This document shows, piece by piece, positions 53,547 to 63,272 of a DNA stretch of 64,000 nt. This DNA comes from Chryseobacterium sp. CY350. GTDB taxonomy: Bacteria > Bacteroidota > Bacteroidia > Flavobacteriales > Weeksellaceae. The stretch spans positions 372,001 through 436,000 of the forward strand of contig NZ_CP116034.1 in the NCBI RefSeq assembly GCF_027945075.1. The letters run 5' to 3'. Made by a program: the position numbers and the translations under genes. Under the pieces are notes generated by a model. That model was not told the origin of the DNA, ran no database searches, and saw nothing but the letters and a program-made list of their open reading frames with translations. Every line of letters starts with the position of its first letter. Position 1 is the first letter of the stretch.

Positions 53547-54208
53547 AGAAATTAATGACCATTGGAATTGTTGTGTTTTCTGGAATCACTTTTAATAGTC
53601 AGCAGATAGTTATCAACGACAAACTTCTGTCACAAATTACCGTAAACCACGGCGTCCGATTAGGAAGTGAGCAAACTTTTCTGGATTCCTATGAAAAGCA
53701 AAAGGAACTGTATGATGATGTCAACAATAAAATTACGCAGATTATAGCCATCCAGGAGTATATCTATCAGCAGTTGAAAAATGTGAATTCAGCCCTGACC
53801 CAGAGCAAAAAACTCGTTTATCTCTATCAGTATTTGGGTAAAATAGTGACGAACTCCAATAAGATGCTGGATCTATCAGCACAGCATCCTGAATATTCCT
53901 TCTTGATATCAAAATATTATGTTGAGATAGGCAAGCAAACGATCAAACTTCAGCAGGAAGTTACCCAGGATATTCTAAATGAAGACAAAGATTTTCTGAT
54001 GGATGCTATGGATAGGGAAATGCTGATTGAAAAGATTTTTACCCGTGTCAGAAATATCAACGGAAATATTCTGTACATCAATCTACGATTGGAGAATGCC
54101 AGGAAGATCCCTTATATGTATCAAGTACCTATTCTCCGCAATTACATCAATATCGACAGAGCTATTGTTTGCGACATCATCACTAAATACAACCACATCT
54201 TTAATTAA
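53543..54208 (+). CDS. Periplasmic transfer protein, TrbJ/TraI-like helical paralogue 2
   Basis: 221 aa. Signal peptide MKKLMTIGIVVFSGITFNSQ, then long amphipathic helices (QTFLDSYEKQKELYDDVNNK; YIYQQLKNVNSALTQSKKLV). The C-terminus ILYINLRLENARKIPYMYQV ... YINIDRAIVCDIITKYNHIF resembles that of the 52190 product. The paired presence of two such genes flanking 52854 hints at hetero-oligomers in the periplasmic part of the T4SS. This function is inferred. Confidence 0.55.
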   Translation: MKKLMTIGIVVFSGITFNSQQIVINDKLLSQITVNHGVRLGSEQTFLDSYEKQKELYDDVNNKITQIIAIQEYIYQQLKNVNSALTQSKKLVYLYQYLGKIVTNSNKMLDLSAQHPEYSFLISKYYVEIGKQTIKLQQEVTQDILNEDKDFLMDAMDREMLIEKIFTRVRNINGNILYINLRLENARKIPYMYQVPILRNYINIDRAIVCDIITKYNHIFN

Positions 54209-54214
54209 AAAATC

Positions 54215-55045
54215 ATGGAAAATTTATTAAAAAAAATCAGCCTGTTTCAGTTCCTCTTGATTGCGGTCACTGTGTTTGGGCAATTGAGTGTAAAGAGATT
54301 GAATGACCCTTCCATTGTTGCCCAGCATAAGAGAATGGTCTTTCAAGATTGGGGAGATTGGAGACCTTATCCCAAATATTTTTTAGGCATTCAAACCAAT
54401 TTTGCCTATGCTACTGTTTGGGGATTATGGGCTCCAAAAATCAACAGGGATTATAAAGATGGCGAAGATATCAGACCATTAAAACCTACCGGAGTACAAA
54501 ATCAAAGATTTGCTAAATTGAAGTTTCAGGAGGAAGAAGCACAAAAAATAAAAGCAGCTTCCGATACGATTCATAAAAGAAGCGTTCAGGATTTTGCCCA
54601 TTGGACGTCCGCTACGGTGGATGCCGATCCTCTTTGGTTATTGTACTACAAACGAATGCTAAAACCCATTACCGAATTCCCTAATACACCTCAAAATTTT
54701 CTAGAATGGAGGCTGAAAGACCAGCAAACGTTTGAAACATTGAGTACTACAGGTACAATAACGAGACTTCAGGAAGAACTTGATCTCATCAAAGAAAAAT
54801 ATTCAATGTCCAGAAGTATGGATATGCCAAGAGGAAAACGGTTCATTATGTACCACGAAACCCTTATCAAGTGGAGAAAATTTGTAACGGAATTAAGGAT
54901 GCACAATAACAAGACAACACTTCTTACAGATTATAAAAATATTTTAAAGAACCATTCCAATTATGCTTTACCACAAGCTTGGGCTCCGGCATCAGACCAG
55001 CAAATTGTTCAAAATATGATGAATCATTATAAACACCGATTTTAA
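54215..55045 (+). CDS. Exported transfer-operon protein of unknown function (276 aa)
   Basis: The start MENLLKKISLFQFLLIAVTVFGQ gives a signal peptide. The mature part is rich in Trp, Lys and Pro (FQDWGDWRPYPKYFLGIQTN; TVWGLWAPKINRDYKDGEDI) and the second half is helical (LQEELDLIKEKYSMSRSMDM). The end NDPSI...QQIVQNMMNHYKHRF echoes the C-terminal ...IVxxIMxxYK pattern of the 52190 product, so it may belong to the same extended family. It begins 6 bp after 53543 and ends 2 bp before traJ. Confidence 0.55.
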   Translation: MENLLKKISLFQFLLIAVTVFGQLSVKRLNDPSIVAQHKRMVFQDWGDWRPYPKYFLGIQTNFAYATVWGLWAPKINRDYKDGEDIRPLKPTGVQNQRFAKLKFQEEEAQKIKAASDTIHKRSVQDFAHWTSATVDADPLWLLYYKRMLKPITEFPNTPQNFLEWRLKDQQTFETLSTTGTITRLQEELDLIKEKYSMSRSMDMPRGKRFIMYHETLIKWRKFVTELRMHNNKTTLLTDYKNILKNHSNYALPQAWAPASDQQIVQNMMNHYKHRF

Positions 55046-55047
55046 AA

Positions 55048-56292
55048 ATGAATAAAACAACCTTATTATTTTGCCTTTTGACAATATTACTGCCAATTAT
55101 TGGCTTTGCTCAAACAGATGGCGATTACAGTAATCTGCTCCAATTTTTGAAAGGGGATGGCGCTTTTGAGAAATGGTTTATGGAAGTTTTCACAAAACTG
55201 GACAACAGTGTGCAAGATAGCGCTACAGGATCTGCATTAGTAGGAAAAGCAATAGGCGGTTTAGGTGCTCTAATGTACCTCGGGTACATGGGTTGGCAAA
55301 TGGCAGCCGGAGATAGGGAATGGGAAATCACACCGATGCTGAAACCAATTCTTATCGGATTTACCCTTGTTTACTGGAGTGGATTTGTCAGTATGATTCA
55401 AGCACCATTTGAGGCCATTGCCGAACCCGGAATCTCAATTTTCAGCGAAATAGAATCTGAAGTTAACGACTTACGTGTTGAGAGATTTAAAAAGCAACAA
55501 CAATTACTCGATGCTGTCATCAAATTAAAGGCGGAAGAAGATGCCAAACAGGAAGTCATTGAGAATACTACTGAAGATGCGGATGATTCGTGGTATGACA
55601 TCAGCGAAGGATTGGATAAACTCATTCAGCCCATCAAAGAATGGTCGATAAGAATGGAGTTCCAAATGCAAAAATTAGTAGCAGAGCTCATTGAATTTTG
55701 TTGTCTTTCCATTCTTAGGATTTGTGTATATCTCATTTTCTTTATTCAAAAAATATGGTCTTACATTTTAGTTATTTTGGGACCGATAGCTGTTGGAATG
55801 GCTCTTATTCCGGGATTTGAAAATTCATTATACAGTTGGGTCTCAAAATTCATCAACATTAATCTTTACACTTTTGTTGCCTATACAATCATCAACATCG
55901 GTCAGCAATTGATCGCTTCTGGTTATACAATGGAGATCGAAAGATATGATACCTTATTGTCCAACGGAACGATTACCAATTTAGATGCTTTAATGGTCTA
56001 TGTGAGTAATTCCGGAATGATCTACAACCAGCTCTTTACCTGTGTTGCATATGTTGTTACAGGTATCGGAGTTTTAATGACCCCTACAATTGCAGACAGT
56101 ATTGTTTCAGCCGGAGGGGCGGGGGCGATGACCAAAATGAAAAGTGCAGCAGGAAAAATGGCAAGCAGTGCAAAAACAGCAATATTGGCAGCTAAAACAG
56201 GTGGTGCATCTGTAGCAGCAGCCACAGCAAAAAGTGCAGCAGCAGGTTCAGCATCGGGAAGAGTTCAAGGAGCGATGAAAAATGGAAAATAA
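55048..56292 (+). CDS. traJ: Conjugal transfer protein TraJ (VirB6/TrbL-type polytopic protein)
   Basis: 414 aa. Signal peptide MNKTTLLFCLLTILLPIIGFAQ, then GGLGALMYLGYMGWQMAAGD followed by PMLKPILIGFTLVYWSGFVS, a pattern known from TraJ. A charged segment (~140-200) precedes helices LSILRICVYLIFFIQKIWSY, VILGPIAVGMALIPGF and a Ser/Ala-rich tail. Polytopic inner-membrane proteins of this type line the DNA passage of T4SS. It has the usual position between the small Tra proteins and traK. Confidence 0.8.
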   Translation: MNKTTLLFCLLTILLPIIGFAQTDGDYSNLLQFLKGDGAFEKWFMEVFTKLDNSVQDSATGSALVGKAIGGLGALMYLGYMGWQMAAGDREWEITPMLKPILIGFTLVYWSGFVSMIQAPFEAIAEPGISIFSEIESEVNDLRVERFKKQQQLLDAVIKLKAEEDAKQEVIENTTEDADDSWYDISEGLDKLIQPIKEWSIRMEFQMQKLVAELIEFCCLSILRICVYLIFFIQKIWSYILVILGPIAVGMALIPGFENSLYSWVSKFININLYTFVAYTIINIGQQLIASGYTMEIERYDTLLSNGTITNLDALMVYVSNSGMIYNQLFTCVAYVVTGIGVLMTPTIADSIVSAGGAGAMTKMKSAAGKMASSAKTAILAAKTGGASVAAATAKSAAAGSASGRVQGAMKNGK

Positions 56293-56315
56293 CCTCAAAA
56301 AAATACCAAAACAAA

Positions 56316-56930
56316 ATGCTTATCAAAAACATAGAACAAAGAATTAAAATCAACAAGGTCATTTCAATCTCAACCATTGCTTTTGCTGTTTTCATTGTCA
56401 TTGCCGGATTTTTCTTTGCGTACAGAATGATTGAGGATTCCAGAAAATCAATTTACATTTTAGACAATGGCGTTCCGGTTCTTGCCAAGCAAACGGACGT
56501 ACTACTGAATCGACCTGTTGAATACAAAGCGCAAATAGAACTTTTCCACCGATTGTTTTTCACGCTCGCACCAGATGATACCTATATCAAGGATAATATT
56601 CAAAAGTCATTGTATCTCATTGATGACAGTGGTAAAAAAGAATATACCAACTTAAAAGAAAAAGGTTTTTACAATCAGATCATCGCCTCCAGTTCGATGG
56701 TAAGTATTCATACCGATTCAATTGCGCTGAATATGGAACAGAATAAATTTCAATTTTTCGGGAAACAGATGATCACAAGAAAATCTTCTGTCATTACCAG
56801 AAAGCTTATTACGGAAGGCTTCTTTGAAGACATCATCAGAAGTCCCAATAATCCTCACGGTGTGATTCTTAAAAACTGGCGAATCATCAATAACGAGGAA
56901 CTGTCCAATCAAAACAAAAACTCTTATTAA
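56316..56930 (+). CDS. traK: Conjugal transfer protein TraK (VirB8-like)
   Basis: 204 aa. One N-terminal membrane helix (ISIAFAVFIVIAGFFFAYRM region, residues ~18-38), then periplasmic domain segments PVEYKAQIELFHRLFFTLAP and DDTYIKDNIQKSLYLIDDSG, with YNQIIASSSMVSIHTDSIAL. The F-HxxFFxLxP motif and overall length match the TraK family, whose fold resembles VirB8 in the inner-membrane complex. It is followed 2 bp later by traL-like. Confidence 0.85.
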   Translation: MLIKNIEQRIKINKVISISTIAFAVFIVIAGFFFAYRMIEDSRKSIYILDNGVPVLAKQTDVLLNRPVEYKAQIELFHRLFFTLAPDDTYIKDNIQKSLYLIDDSGKKEYTNLKEKGFYNQIIASSSMVSIHTDSIALNMEQNKFQFFGKQMITRKSSVITRKLITEGFFEDIIRSPNNPHGVILKNWRIINNEELSNQNKNSY

Positions 56931-56932
56931 AA

Positions 56933-57286
56933 ATGGAAAGTACATTAAAAAAAAAGGGTCAGAAATGGCTTCAGTGGGCAGTTCAAAATCCAAAGAAATT
57001 CTTCACGTATTCAATGATTCTATTGTCGGTTTCATTTATAGGATCTCTCATCCAAGGCATATTTTTTACTTCAGAAACAGCATTTAAAATAAGGCCTCCG
57101 GTTTTATACTCTAAAAACAAGACCACTCAAAATCTGACCGCAAACAATGATAAAGAGATGGAGAAAATAGTGAACGAACTGAAAGCTTTAAAAGTAAAAA
57201 GAGATCAAAACACTCTGAAAAAAGAAGACAGCTTACGAATTGACTACCTGTTTAACCAATACCAAAAATTAAAAAATGGACATTAA
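56933..57286 (+). CDS. TraL-like small membrane protein (117 aa)
   Basis: MESTLKKKGQKWLQWAVQNP then one hydrophobic helix (FFTYSMILLSVSFIGSLIQG) and a Lys/Glu-rich tail. Size, topology and its location between traK and traM support TraL. The last 11 bases overlap traM. Identification rests on synteny rather than motif. Confidence 0.55.
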   Translation: MESTLKKKGQKWLQWAVQNPKKFFTYSMILLSVSFIGSLIQGIFFTSETAFKIRPPVLYSKNKTTQNLTANNDKEMEKIVNELKALKVKRDQNTLKKEDSLRIDYLFNQYQKLKNGH

Positions 57287-58481
57287 AAAAATAAATTTTA
57301 AAGAAAAAAAATATGTTTTGCCACTTCTGGCTTTACCGTTTCTTTTTCTTTTCGGCTATGTAGGAGCGCAGTTTGTCAAAGAAGACACATCTGAAAAAGA
57401 TAAACCAAAAGAATTATCTCTTTCACTGGGCGATACGCAGGATTCCATTATGACAAAAAATGATGCTTACGATGCTTTTTTCAAAAAAGAGGATAACAGA
57501 ACGATGCTTGGTGGTTTGGATAAAGAAGAAGATAGTTTATTGAACTATGATGACCAATTGTCACTGGACCAAAAAAGAAAAATTGACTCCTTAAAAGCAG
57601 AAAACGGAAGACAAAACAGATACCAGGCAAAAGGAAATCAGTCCTCGTATTACAGACCAAATCAAGACCGAAGGGATGATAAAGATTACAAAAGATCTTC
57701 AGAAATCATTAAAATGCTGAATGACAAATCATACGGAAATGAAGGTAATAAATATACTGATTTCCAAAAAGAAAAACCTCAGACCGCCCAACCTGACCCT
57801 GTAAAATATCTCAAGGAACAAATGCTGGTAATGGATTCTTTAGAAAAATCTCGTGATCCAGAGTATCAAAGTAAACTCGCCGCAGAACAGAGATTGAGAT
57901 CCAATAGGGATAAGATGGAAGATTTTCTCAATTCAACTTTCAATGTCAGCAAATCCGGAATCAACAGTGGTTTCAATGCTTTCTACAAGGAGAAAGAGAA
58001 CAGTTTTATCAAAGCGGTCATTGACGAAAATAACAAAGGCTTTCTGGGAAGCAGGATCAGATTTCGATTGTTGGAAGACATCTTTGTCGGGAACAAAAAA
58101 ATAACCAAAGGTTCGATATTATACGGACAAATCTCAGGATTTTCAATGCAGAGAGTCAATCTCAATATTGTATCTGTATACACAAAAGGAGAAATCTATC
58201 CTGTCAATCTTTCGATTTATGATGTTGACGGTATGAAGGGATTGTACGTTCCTCAAAGCGTTTTCAGAGATATGATGCGGGAAATGGGAACCAACTCTAT
58301 CCAGGGGACACAGATGGATATGGGCGGAAAAGGATTTTTCTCAAGCATTGGAACCAGCCTGTTTACATCAACATCCAAATCTATTGCTAATCTCATCAAA
58401 GAGAATAAAGCAAAGTTGAAGTACAATTCCTATGTCTTTTTAATCGACGAAAAACAACTGAAAGATTCACAAAACCAATAA
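57276..58481 (+). CDS. traM: Conjugal transfer protein TraM (VirB10-like)
   Basis: 401 aa. One N-terminal helix (YVLPLLALPFLFLFGYVGAQ), a long charged, Gln/Lys/Asp-rich linker to ~230, and a folded C-terminal domain: IRFRLLEDIFVGNKKITKGS, ILYGQISGFSMQRVNLNIVS, and YDVDGMKGLYVPQSVFRDMM. These are the conserved segments of the TraM family and correspond to the VirB10-type barrel spanning inner and outer membrane. Confidence 0.88.
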   Translation: MDIKKINFKEKKYVLPLLALPFLFLFGYVGAQFVKEDTSEKDKPKELSLSLGDTQDSIMTKNDAYDAFFKKEDNRTMLGGLDKEEDSLLNYDDQLSLDQKRKIDSLKAENGRQNRYQAKGNQSSYYRPNQDRRDDKDYKRSSEIIKMLNDKSYGNEGNKYTDFQKEKPQTAQPDPVKYLKEQMLVMDSLEKSRDPEYQSKLAAEQRLRSNRDKMEDFLNSTFNVSKSGINSGFNAFYKEKENSFIKAVIDENNKGFLGSRIRFRLLEDIFVGNKKITKGSILYGQISGFSMQRVNLNIVSVYTKGEIYPVNLSIYDVDGMKGLYVPQSVFRDMMREMGTNSIQGTQMDMGGKGFFSSIGTSLFTSTSKSIANLIKENKAKLKYNSYVFLIDEKQLKDSQNQ

Positions 58482-58494
58482 AAGAAATAAAATA

Positions 58495-59364
58495 ATGAGA
58501 ACTTTATTATACAGCCTATTAATATTCACAGCTCAATTTTTGACAGCTCAAACAGCAACCAAAGAGCAAATTATTTCCGACTTACCGGAGATTGAAATTA
58601 CTGAAGGTATCAACCTGCATATTATTTCACCAGAGCCCATTCAGTACGTGGATTTGTCGACAGAAAAACTGACTGGAGATTTGCCCACTACCAACATTGC
58701 CAGAATAAAAATCACAGACCATCCTGATTCGGACGAGAAGGGAAAAATCAAAACACCTTCCGTTTTTTTTAATGGACATAATATAGATATAATAACCATT
58801 GTTGCGCAGTCTTTCATCGCACAGTATAAAGTGGTGTATAGAAACCAGGACAACCTCAATACGATTACCAATATCCATATTCAACCCGAAGCAATGCAGC
58901 CTATAGAATTCGATAAAATGGTTTTCTCAAATCTTGAATTAAGAAAATTTGCGATGGATATTATTCAAAAAAAATCTGAGAAAAATCCAATTAGAGAAGA
59001 GAAAAATCTAAAACTCAGCTTTCAACTCAATAATGTTTATGTGATCAGTGATTATATCTTTTTAGATATGACCATCAAAAACAATTCTAATCTGAGCTAT
59101 GATATTGAGGATTTGAAATTCTCCTTAGAAGATAAAAAAATCTATAAAGCAACCAACAACCAAAGTGTGGATCTGACTCCAATTTTACAACTCAATCCTC
59201 AAAAACACTTCAGGAAAAATTTCAGGAACATCTATGTTTTCAAAAAATTCACTTACCCAAACAGTAAAGTAATGATGATTCGTCTCATTGAAGAGCAACT
59301 CTCTGGACGCACCATTGAAATGAAGGTGAACTATTCTGAAATTCTTAAAGCTGATACCTTCTAA
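58495..59364 (+). CDS. traN: Conjugal transfer protein TraN (VirB9-like, DUF4138)
   Basis: 289 aa. Signal peptide MRTLLYSLLIFTAQFLTAQ, then EITEGINLHIISPEPIQYVD LST and NLKLSFQLNNVYVISDYIFL with FRNIYVFKKFTYPNSKVMMI, the recognisable blocks of the TraN/DUF4138 family. It is a beta-rich periplasmic protein expected to pair with TraM in the T4SS core. It starts 13 bp after traM. Confidence 0.85.
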   Translation: MRTLLYSLLIFTAQFLTAQTATKEQIISDLPEIEITEGINLHIISPEPIQYVDLSTEKLTGDLPTTNIARIKITDHPDSDEKGKIKTPSVFFNGHNIDIITIVAQSFIAQYKVVYRNQDNLNTITNIHIQPEAMQPIEFDKMVFSNLELRKFAMDIIQKKSEKNPIREEKNLKLSFQLNNVYVISDYIFLDMTIKNNSNLSYDIEDLKFSLEDKKIYKATNNQSVDLTPILQLNPQKHFRKNFRNIYVFKKFTYPNSKVMMIRLIEEQLSGRTIEMKVNYSEILKADTF

Positions 59365-59375
59365 TTATTAATACA

Positions 59376-59732
59376 ATGGAAAATTCTTCAATTAAACTGT
59401 GCTTCGCACTCATTCTAATAAGTTTTACCTACCAGTCTGTTTTGATAATCATTTTCGATAAAAAGCGAAAAGTGCTCATCAATGACTATGAAACGCTATT
59501 AAATCTTAAAGATTGGTATGAGAAAATATCTGAAGAGGCAAGTCGCTTATACATTATCGAAAGTGTCGACAAAAGAGGAAATGAATTAATCGATCAATTG
59601 AATCTGTTGAATTCCAATCTTATTGAAATACAGGAACAGCATAAAAAATTGCAGGAAAAGCAACAAAAGCTGCACAGTAACCTATTAGAAGAACACAAAT
59701 TACTAAATCAATATTTCGAAAATTATTCATAA
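59376..59732 (+). CDS. Small coiled-coil membrane protein of the transfer operon (118 aa)
   Basis: One helix near the N-terminus (LCFALILISFTYQSVLIIIF) and a heptad-rich coiled coil (NLIEIQEQHKKLQEKQQKLH). The stop overlaps the start of the coupling protein (TAATG). Its role is unknown; by position it could bridge the T4SS and the coupling protein. Confidence 0.6.
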   Translation: MENSSIKLCFALILISFTYQSVLIIIFDKKRKVLINDYETLLNLKDWYEKISEEASRLYIIESVDKRGNELIDQLNLLNSNLIEIQEQHKKLQEKQQKLHSNLLEEHKLLNQYFENYS

Positions 59733-61723
59733 TGCAAGAACAACAACATCAAATCAAGATCTATGGCTTTTTACAAAAAGCAGTTTATGCAGTCGTTGCA
59801 CTCGATTGTGCTTCGCTTTTCTACTTTAATGCTGATGTTCCGGTAATATCCAACTTGTTGAAAAATTTTTCAAAGCTGAGTTTTATTTACCCACCTATCA
59901 ATGTCAAATTTGCAACATTAATTCTAATCGGATTAGTGGCTGTCGGAACAAAAGCCAAAAAAAAGAAAGACCTTAATATTAGTAAAGAGATTATTGCCCC
60001 TATGATATTGGGATTGCTGATGATTTTCTCTTCATTGGCTTGGCAAAATGAGGCAAGAAATGCAAAGCTTCCAAAAGTTTTTCCCGGCTTCAATCTCTAT
60101 CAGGTCATTTATGCGGTTTTTTCTTTTTTAGGAGCAGTTATTCTTCAAATGGGAGCAGACAGTATTTCAAAACTGATGCAGCAAAAAATGGGAAAAGACC
60201 GATGGAATGTTGAAGAAGAATCTTTCGACCAAAATCAGGAATTGGTAACATCGGATGTCACAATCAATATTCCATACTTGTTCCGTTACAAAAACAAAAG
60301 CAATAAAGGTTGGATGAACATCAATCCTTTTAGAGGAACAATGGTCATCGGAACACCGGGAAGCGGAAAATCTTTCGGAGTCATCAATCCTGCAATCCGA
60401 CAGATGATCGCCAAAGGTTTTTGTCTTTGCATTTATGATTTTAAGTTTCCGGATTTGGCACAGATTGCATACTATCATTACTTGTTGAAAAAAAGTAAAG
60501 AATCAGATTATCATTACAATTTCCACGTCATCAATCTCAATGAAGTTGAAAAATCAAAAAGAGTAAATCCATTTCATAAAAAGTACATTCAAACTTTAGC
60601 AGAATCCCAGGAAATGGCAGAATCGATGGTTTCATCTTTGCAAAAAGGTGGTTCCACTTCCGGAGGTGGTTCTGAAGCTTTCTTTACCCAATCTGCGATC
60701 AATTTCCTTTCGTCCTGCATTTATTTTTTTGCAACATTCGAAAACGGAAAATATTCTGATCTGCCCCACATTCTTTCCTTTATGAACAGGAGTTACAAAG
60801 AGATTTTCGATACTCTTTTTACCAACGAAGAAATTTTTTCTTTGCTGTCACCTTTCAAGACGGCTTATGACAATAAAGCATTTGACCAATTAGAAGGACA
60901 AATCGGAACCTTGAAAATATTCCTTTCCCGATTGGCTACTAAAGAAAGTTTCTGGGTGTTTTCCGGAAATGAAGTAGAATTGAAGATAACCGACAGAGAT
61001 AATCCTTCCATTATTATTCTGGCATCAGACCCTGGAACACAGGATATTAATTCTGCATTGTATTCTTCTGTATTAAACAGGACTTTAAGATTGATCAATT
61101 CCAAACATAATTTACGGGGAGGAATTATCGCGGACGAATTTCCGACGATTTATATTCATAAAATTGATAACATCGTAGCCACTGCAAGAAGCAACAGAGT
61201 TGCTGTAATGCTTGGACTTCAGGAAATTCCACAGCTCAGACAGTTCTACAAAAAAGAAGTTGCTGATACGATTTCTGCCATTGTCGGAAATATTCTTTCC
61301 GGATCTGCCAGAGACAAAAATACATTGGATTGGTTGGAGAAATTATTCGGAAAAATAAAACAAAAATCTTATTCCCAATCCATTTCACAGCAAGGAACGA
61401 CCACCAGTATAAATGAAAAGATGGACAATATGATTCCGGCAGGTAAAATAGCAGCCTTGAAAACCGGAGAAATGGTTGGAATGATAGCGCAGGGAGAAGA
61501 AAACGATGCTGCGGAATATAAAACTTCTGCGGTTAGCGGTAAAATTAATTTAGATATGAACGCGATTCAGGAAGAAGAAAAAAACTATGTTAAAATGCCC
61601 ACTTATTACTCTTTTCTAGATAAAAAAGGAGCTAACCGCAAAGAAGAAGTGCTGATGACCAACTTTAGAAAGATCAACAAAGAAGTGGAACTCATTGTGA
61701 ATGAAAATATCAACGCTGCATAA
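59732..61723 (+). CDS. VirD4/TraD-type conjugal coupling protein (T4CP)
   Basis: 663 aa. Several N-terminal membrane helices (AVYAVVALDCASLFYF; KFATLILIGLVAVGT; IMILGLLMIFSSLAW region). The NTPase has Walker A GTPGSGKS at residues 207-214, Walker B-type LRGGIIADEFPTIYIHKID and the TraD/TraG-typical VAVMLGLQEIPQLRQFY. The coupling protein feeds the relaxase-DNA complex to the secretion channel. Known Bacteroidetes elements call it MobC or t4cpC. It starts inside the stop of the previous gene. Confidence 0.88.
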   Translation: MQEQQHQIKIYGFLQKAVYAVVALDCASLFYFNADVPVISNLLKNFSKLSFIYPPINVKFATLILIGLVAVGTKAKKKKDLNISKEIIAPMILGLLMIFSSLAWQNEARNAKLPKVFPGFNLYQVIYAVFSFLGAVILQMGADSISKLMQQKMGKDRWNVEEESFDQNQELVTSDVTINIPYLFRYKNKSNKGWMNINPFRGTMVIGTPGSGKSFGVINPAIRQMIAKGFCLCIYDFKFPDLAQIAYYHYLLKKSKESDYHYNFHVINLNEVEKSKRVNPFHKKYIQTLAESQEMAESMVSSLQKGGSTSGGGSEAFFTQSAINFLSSCIYFFATFENGKYSDLPHILSFMNRSYKEIFDTLFTNEEIFSLLSPFKTAYDNKAFDQLEGQIGTLKIFLSRLATKESFWVFSGNEVELKITDRDNPSIIILASDPGTQDINSALYSSVLNRTLRLINSKHNLRGGIIADEFPTIYIHKIDNIVATARSNRVAVMLGLQEIPQLRQFYKKEVADTISAIVGNILSGSARDKNTLDWLEKLFGKIKQKSYSQSISQQGTTTSINEKMDNMIPAGKIAALKTGEMVGMIAQGEENDAAEYKTSAVSGKINLDMNAIQEEEKNYVKMPTYYSFLDKKGANRKEEVLMTNFRKINKEVELIVNENINAA

Positions 61724-61724
61724 A

Positions 61725-62573
61725 ATGAAAAAAATACAATCAAAATACGCATTTACTTTGATGCTGTTATTGTTCAGTTACCTATCATTTGCACAGTTTA
61801 ATACACTTAGACCAGCAGTGCCAAAAAAATCTGAAAATCAAAAAGCTTCTGAAAAATCTAATATCGAAGAACCGCTCAACCAAAAAAGGAATAAAAAATC
61901 TTGGAAAGAGCTTTTAAATATGACCACAAAATCAGATTTAATAAGTCAAATCGATTCTTTGAAAATGATGATTAAAGATTATAAAATTGTAAAAGAAGTA
62001 CAGAGAAATGAGTTTGAAAAACTCAAAGATTCTTTGCTGCTGCAAGCACACAATAGAGTAGAAGAAACAAAACAGACATCAAAAAGACACAAACCTTCCA
62101 CAACGTATGACTTTGTTGATGAACCTGCGGCATATTTTTCAAAAATCGTAATGCCTCTAAATAACAAAATTACAGTCACCTCTTCTTATGGAACAAGAAC
62201 ACATCCTATTTTCGGAACAAAAAAAATGCATAATGGGATTGACTTAAAAGCCAGATTCGAAAATGTGTATTCCGTTTTGGACGGAATTGTTACTGCAACA
62301 GGCTGGGATTCTAAAGGCGGTGGAAATTTTATAAAAGTAAAACATTTTGACCGTTTCGAAACCTCTTACCTACATCTCTCAGAAATATATTATCGAGCTG
62401 GAGAAATTGTAAAAGCCGGATTTATCATCGGAAAAAGTGGGAATACCGGAAACTCCACTGGACCACATCTGCATTTTTCGGTAAAAGAATTCGGACAAAA
62501 CATCAATCCTTCTCATTTTTTAAATGACCTTATACAAGTAAACAATTTAATAGCAAACCATTATGAACACTAA
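61725..62573 (+). CDS. M23-family (LytM-type) peptidase of the conjugative element
   Basis: 282 aa from ATG 61725 (MKKIQSKYAFTLMLLLFSYL, signal peptide). A coiled linker (SQIDSLKMMIKDYKIVKEVQ) leads to the catalytic domain: SSYGTRTHPIFGTKKMHNGI with zinc ligands His169 and Asp173, and the HLHF motif with His248 and His250. M23 enzymes cut peptidoglycan cross-bridges, here probably to open the wall for the T4SS. The start one base after the coupling protein's stop and overlap with the next gene show operon membership. Confidence 0.88.
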   Translation: MKKIQSKYAFTLMLLLFSYLSFAQFNTLRPAVPKKSENQKASEKSNIEEPLNQKRNKKSWKELLNMTTKSDLISQIDSLKMMIKDYKIVKEVQRNEFEKLKDSLLLQAHNRVEETKQTSKRHKPSTTYDFVDEPAAYFSKIVMPLNNKITVTSSYGTRTHPIFGTKKMHNGIDLKARFENVYSVLDGIVTATGWDSKGGGNFIKVKHFDRFETSYLHLSEIYYRAGEIVKAGFIIGKSGNTGNSTGPHLHFSVKEFGQNINPSHFLNDLIQVNNLIANHYEH

Positions 62574-63267
62574 TACATTACCAACGGACGAACTGAAAAA
62601 ATACGGAATTATCAATGAAGATCGGTCATTCTCCAAAAAACTGAATGCAGATGATCTTCAGAAATTTCTGCAAGGATTTACCATCGTTGCAGACCACGAC
62701 AAAAACAGGGCGACTTTTCAACTAACTGATAATAACACCAAACTGAAGGTCATCTTTTTGGAAAGAGATAAAAGTATTTCTGACATCCTCGAAAACAGTA
62801 AAAATAATATTCAATATACTGATATCAAGAATGTTTCTAAATCTGCAAATGAACTGAGTTTCGAAAAAAAAGCCTTCATTTTTGACAAAGAAACCGAAAA
62901 AGTAGTTGAATTTGATTTCATTAAAAATGCAAGAGAATTGACCGCAATTATTGCGGATAAAAAGAATACGGAAGAACTAAACCGTTACATAGCAGAACTT
63001 CTAAAACTTAAATCTTTTCTGCAAGATAAAATTGTTCAGTTCCCAGAAATGGCAAAAGAAATTACGAATGATTTGAATATTGTGTCCAAGGAATTCAATA
63101 CAGTTGCTGGAATCTCTGAAAAGCAAAATCACTCTCAGAAACAGGAAAAATCAAACGTACAACTGAATGTGAATGACCCCGATGTTTATCAGTATGCCAA
63201 TCAAAGACGAGACGATGAGCAGGAACACGACAAAGAAGTGGAGAAATCAAGAAAGTTTAGAAGGTAA
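62563..63267 (+). CDS. Hypothetical soluble protein of the conjugative element (234 aa)
   Basis: MNTNTLPTDELKKYGIINED continues with FSKKLNADDLQKFLQGFTIV and TFQLTDNNTKLKVIFLERDK. The compositional pattern (LxxxGIIxED..FSKKLNxDDLQKFLxG) is like that of DUF3945/DUF4099-type accessory proteins of Bacteroidetes elements. The C-terminal part is very charged (RRDDEQEHDKEVEKSRKFRR). No catalytic motif. It overlaps the M23 gene by 11 bp. Confidence 0.55.
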   Translation: MNTNTLPTDELKKYGIINEDRSFSKKLNADDLQKFLQGFTIVADHDKNRATFQLTDNNTKLKVIFLERDKSISDILENSKNNIQYTDIKNVSKSANELSFEKKAFIFDKETEKVVEFDFIKNARELTAIIADKKNTEELNRYIAELLKLKSFLQDKIVQFPEMAKEITNDLNIVSKEFNTVAGISEKQNHSQKQEKSNVQLNVNDPDVYQYANQRRDDEQEHDKEVEKSRKFRR

Positions 63268-63272
63268 ATAAA

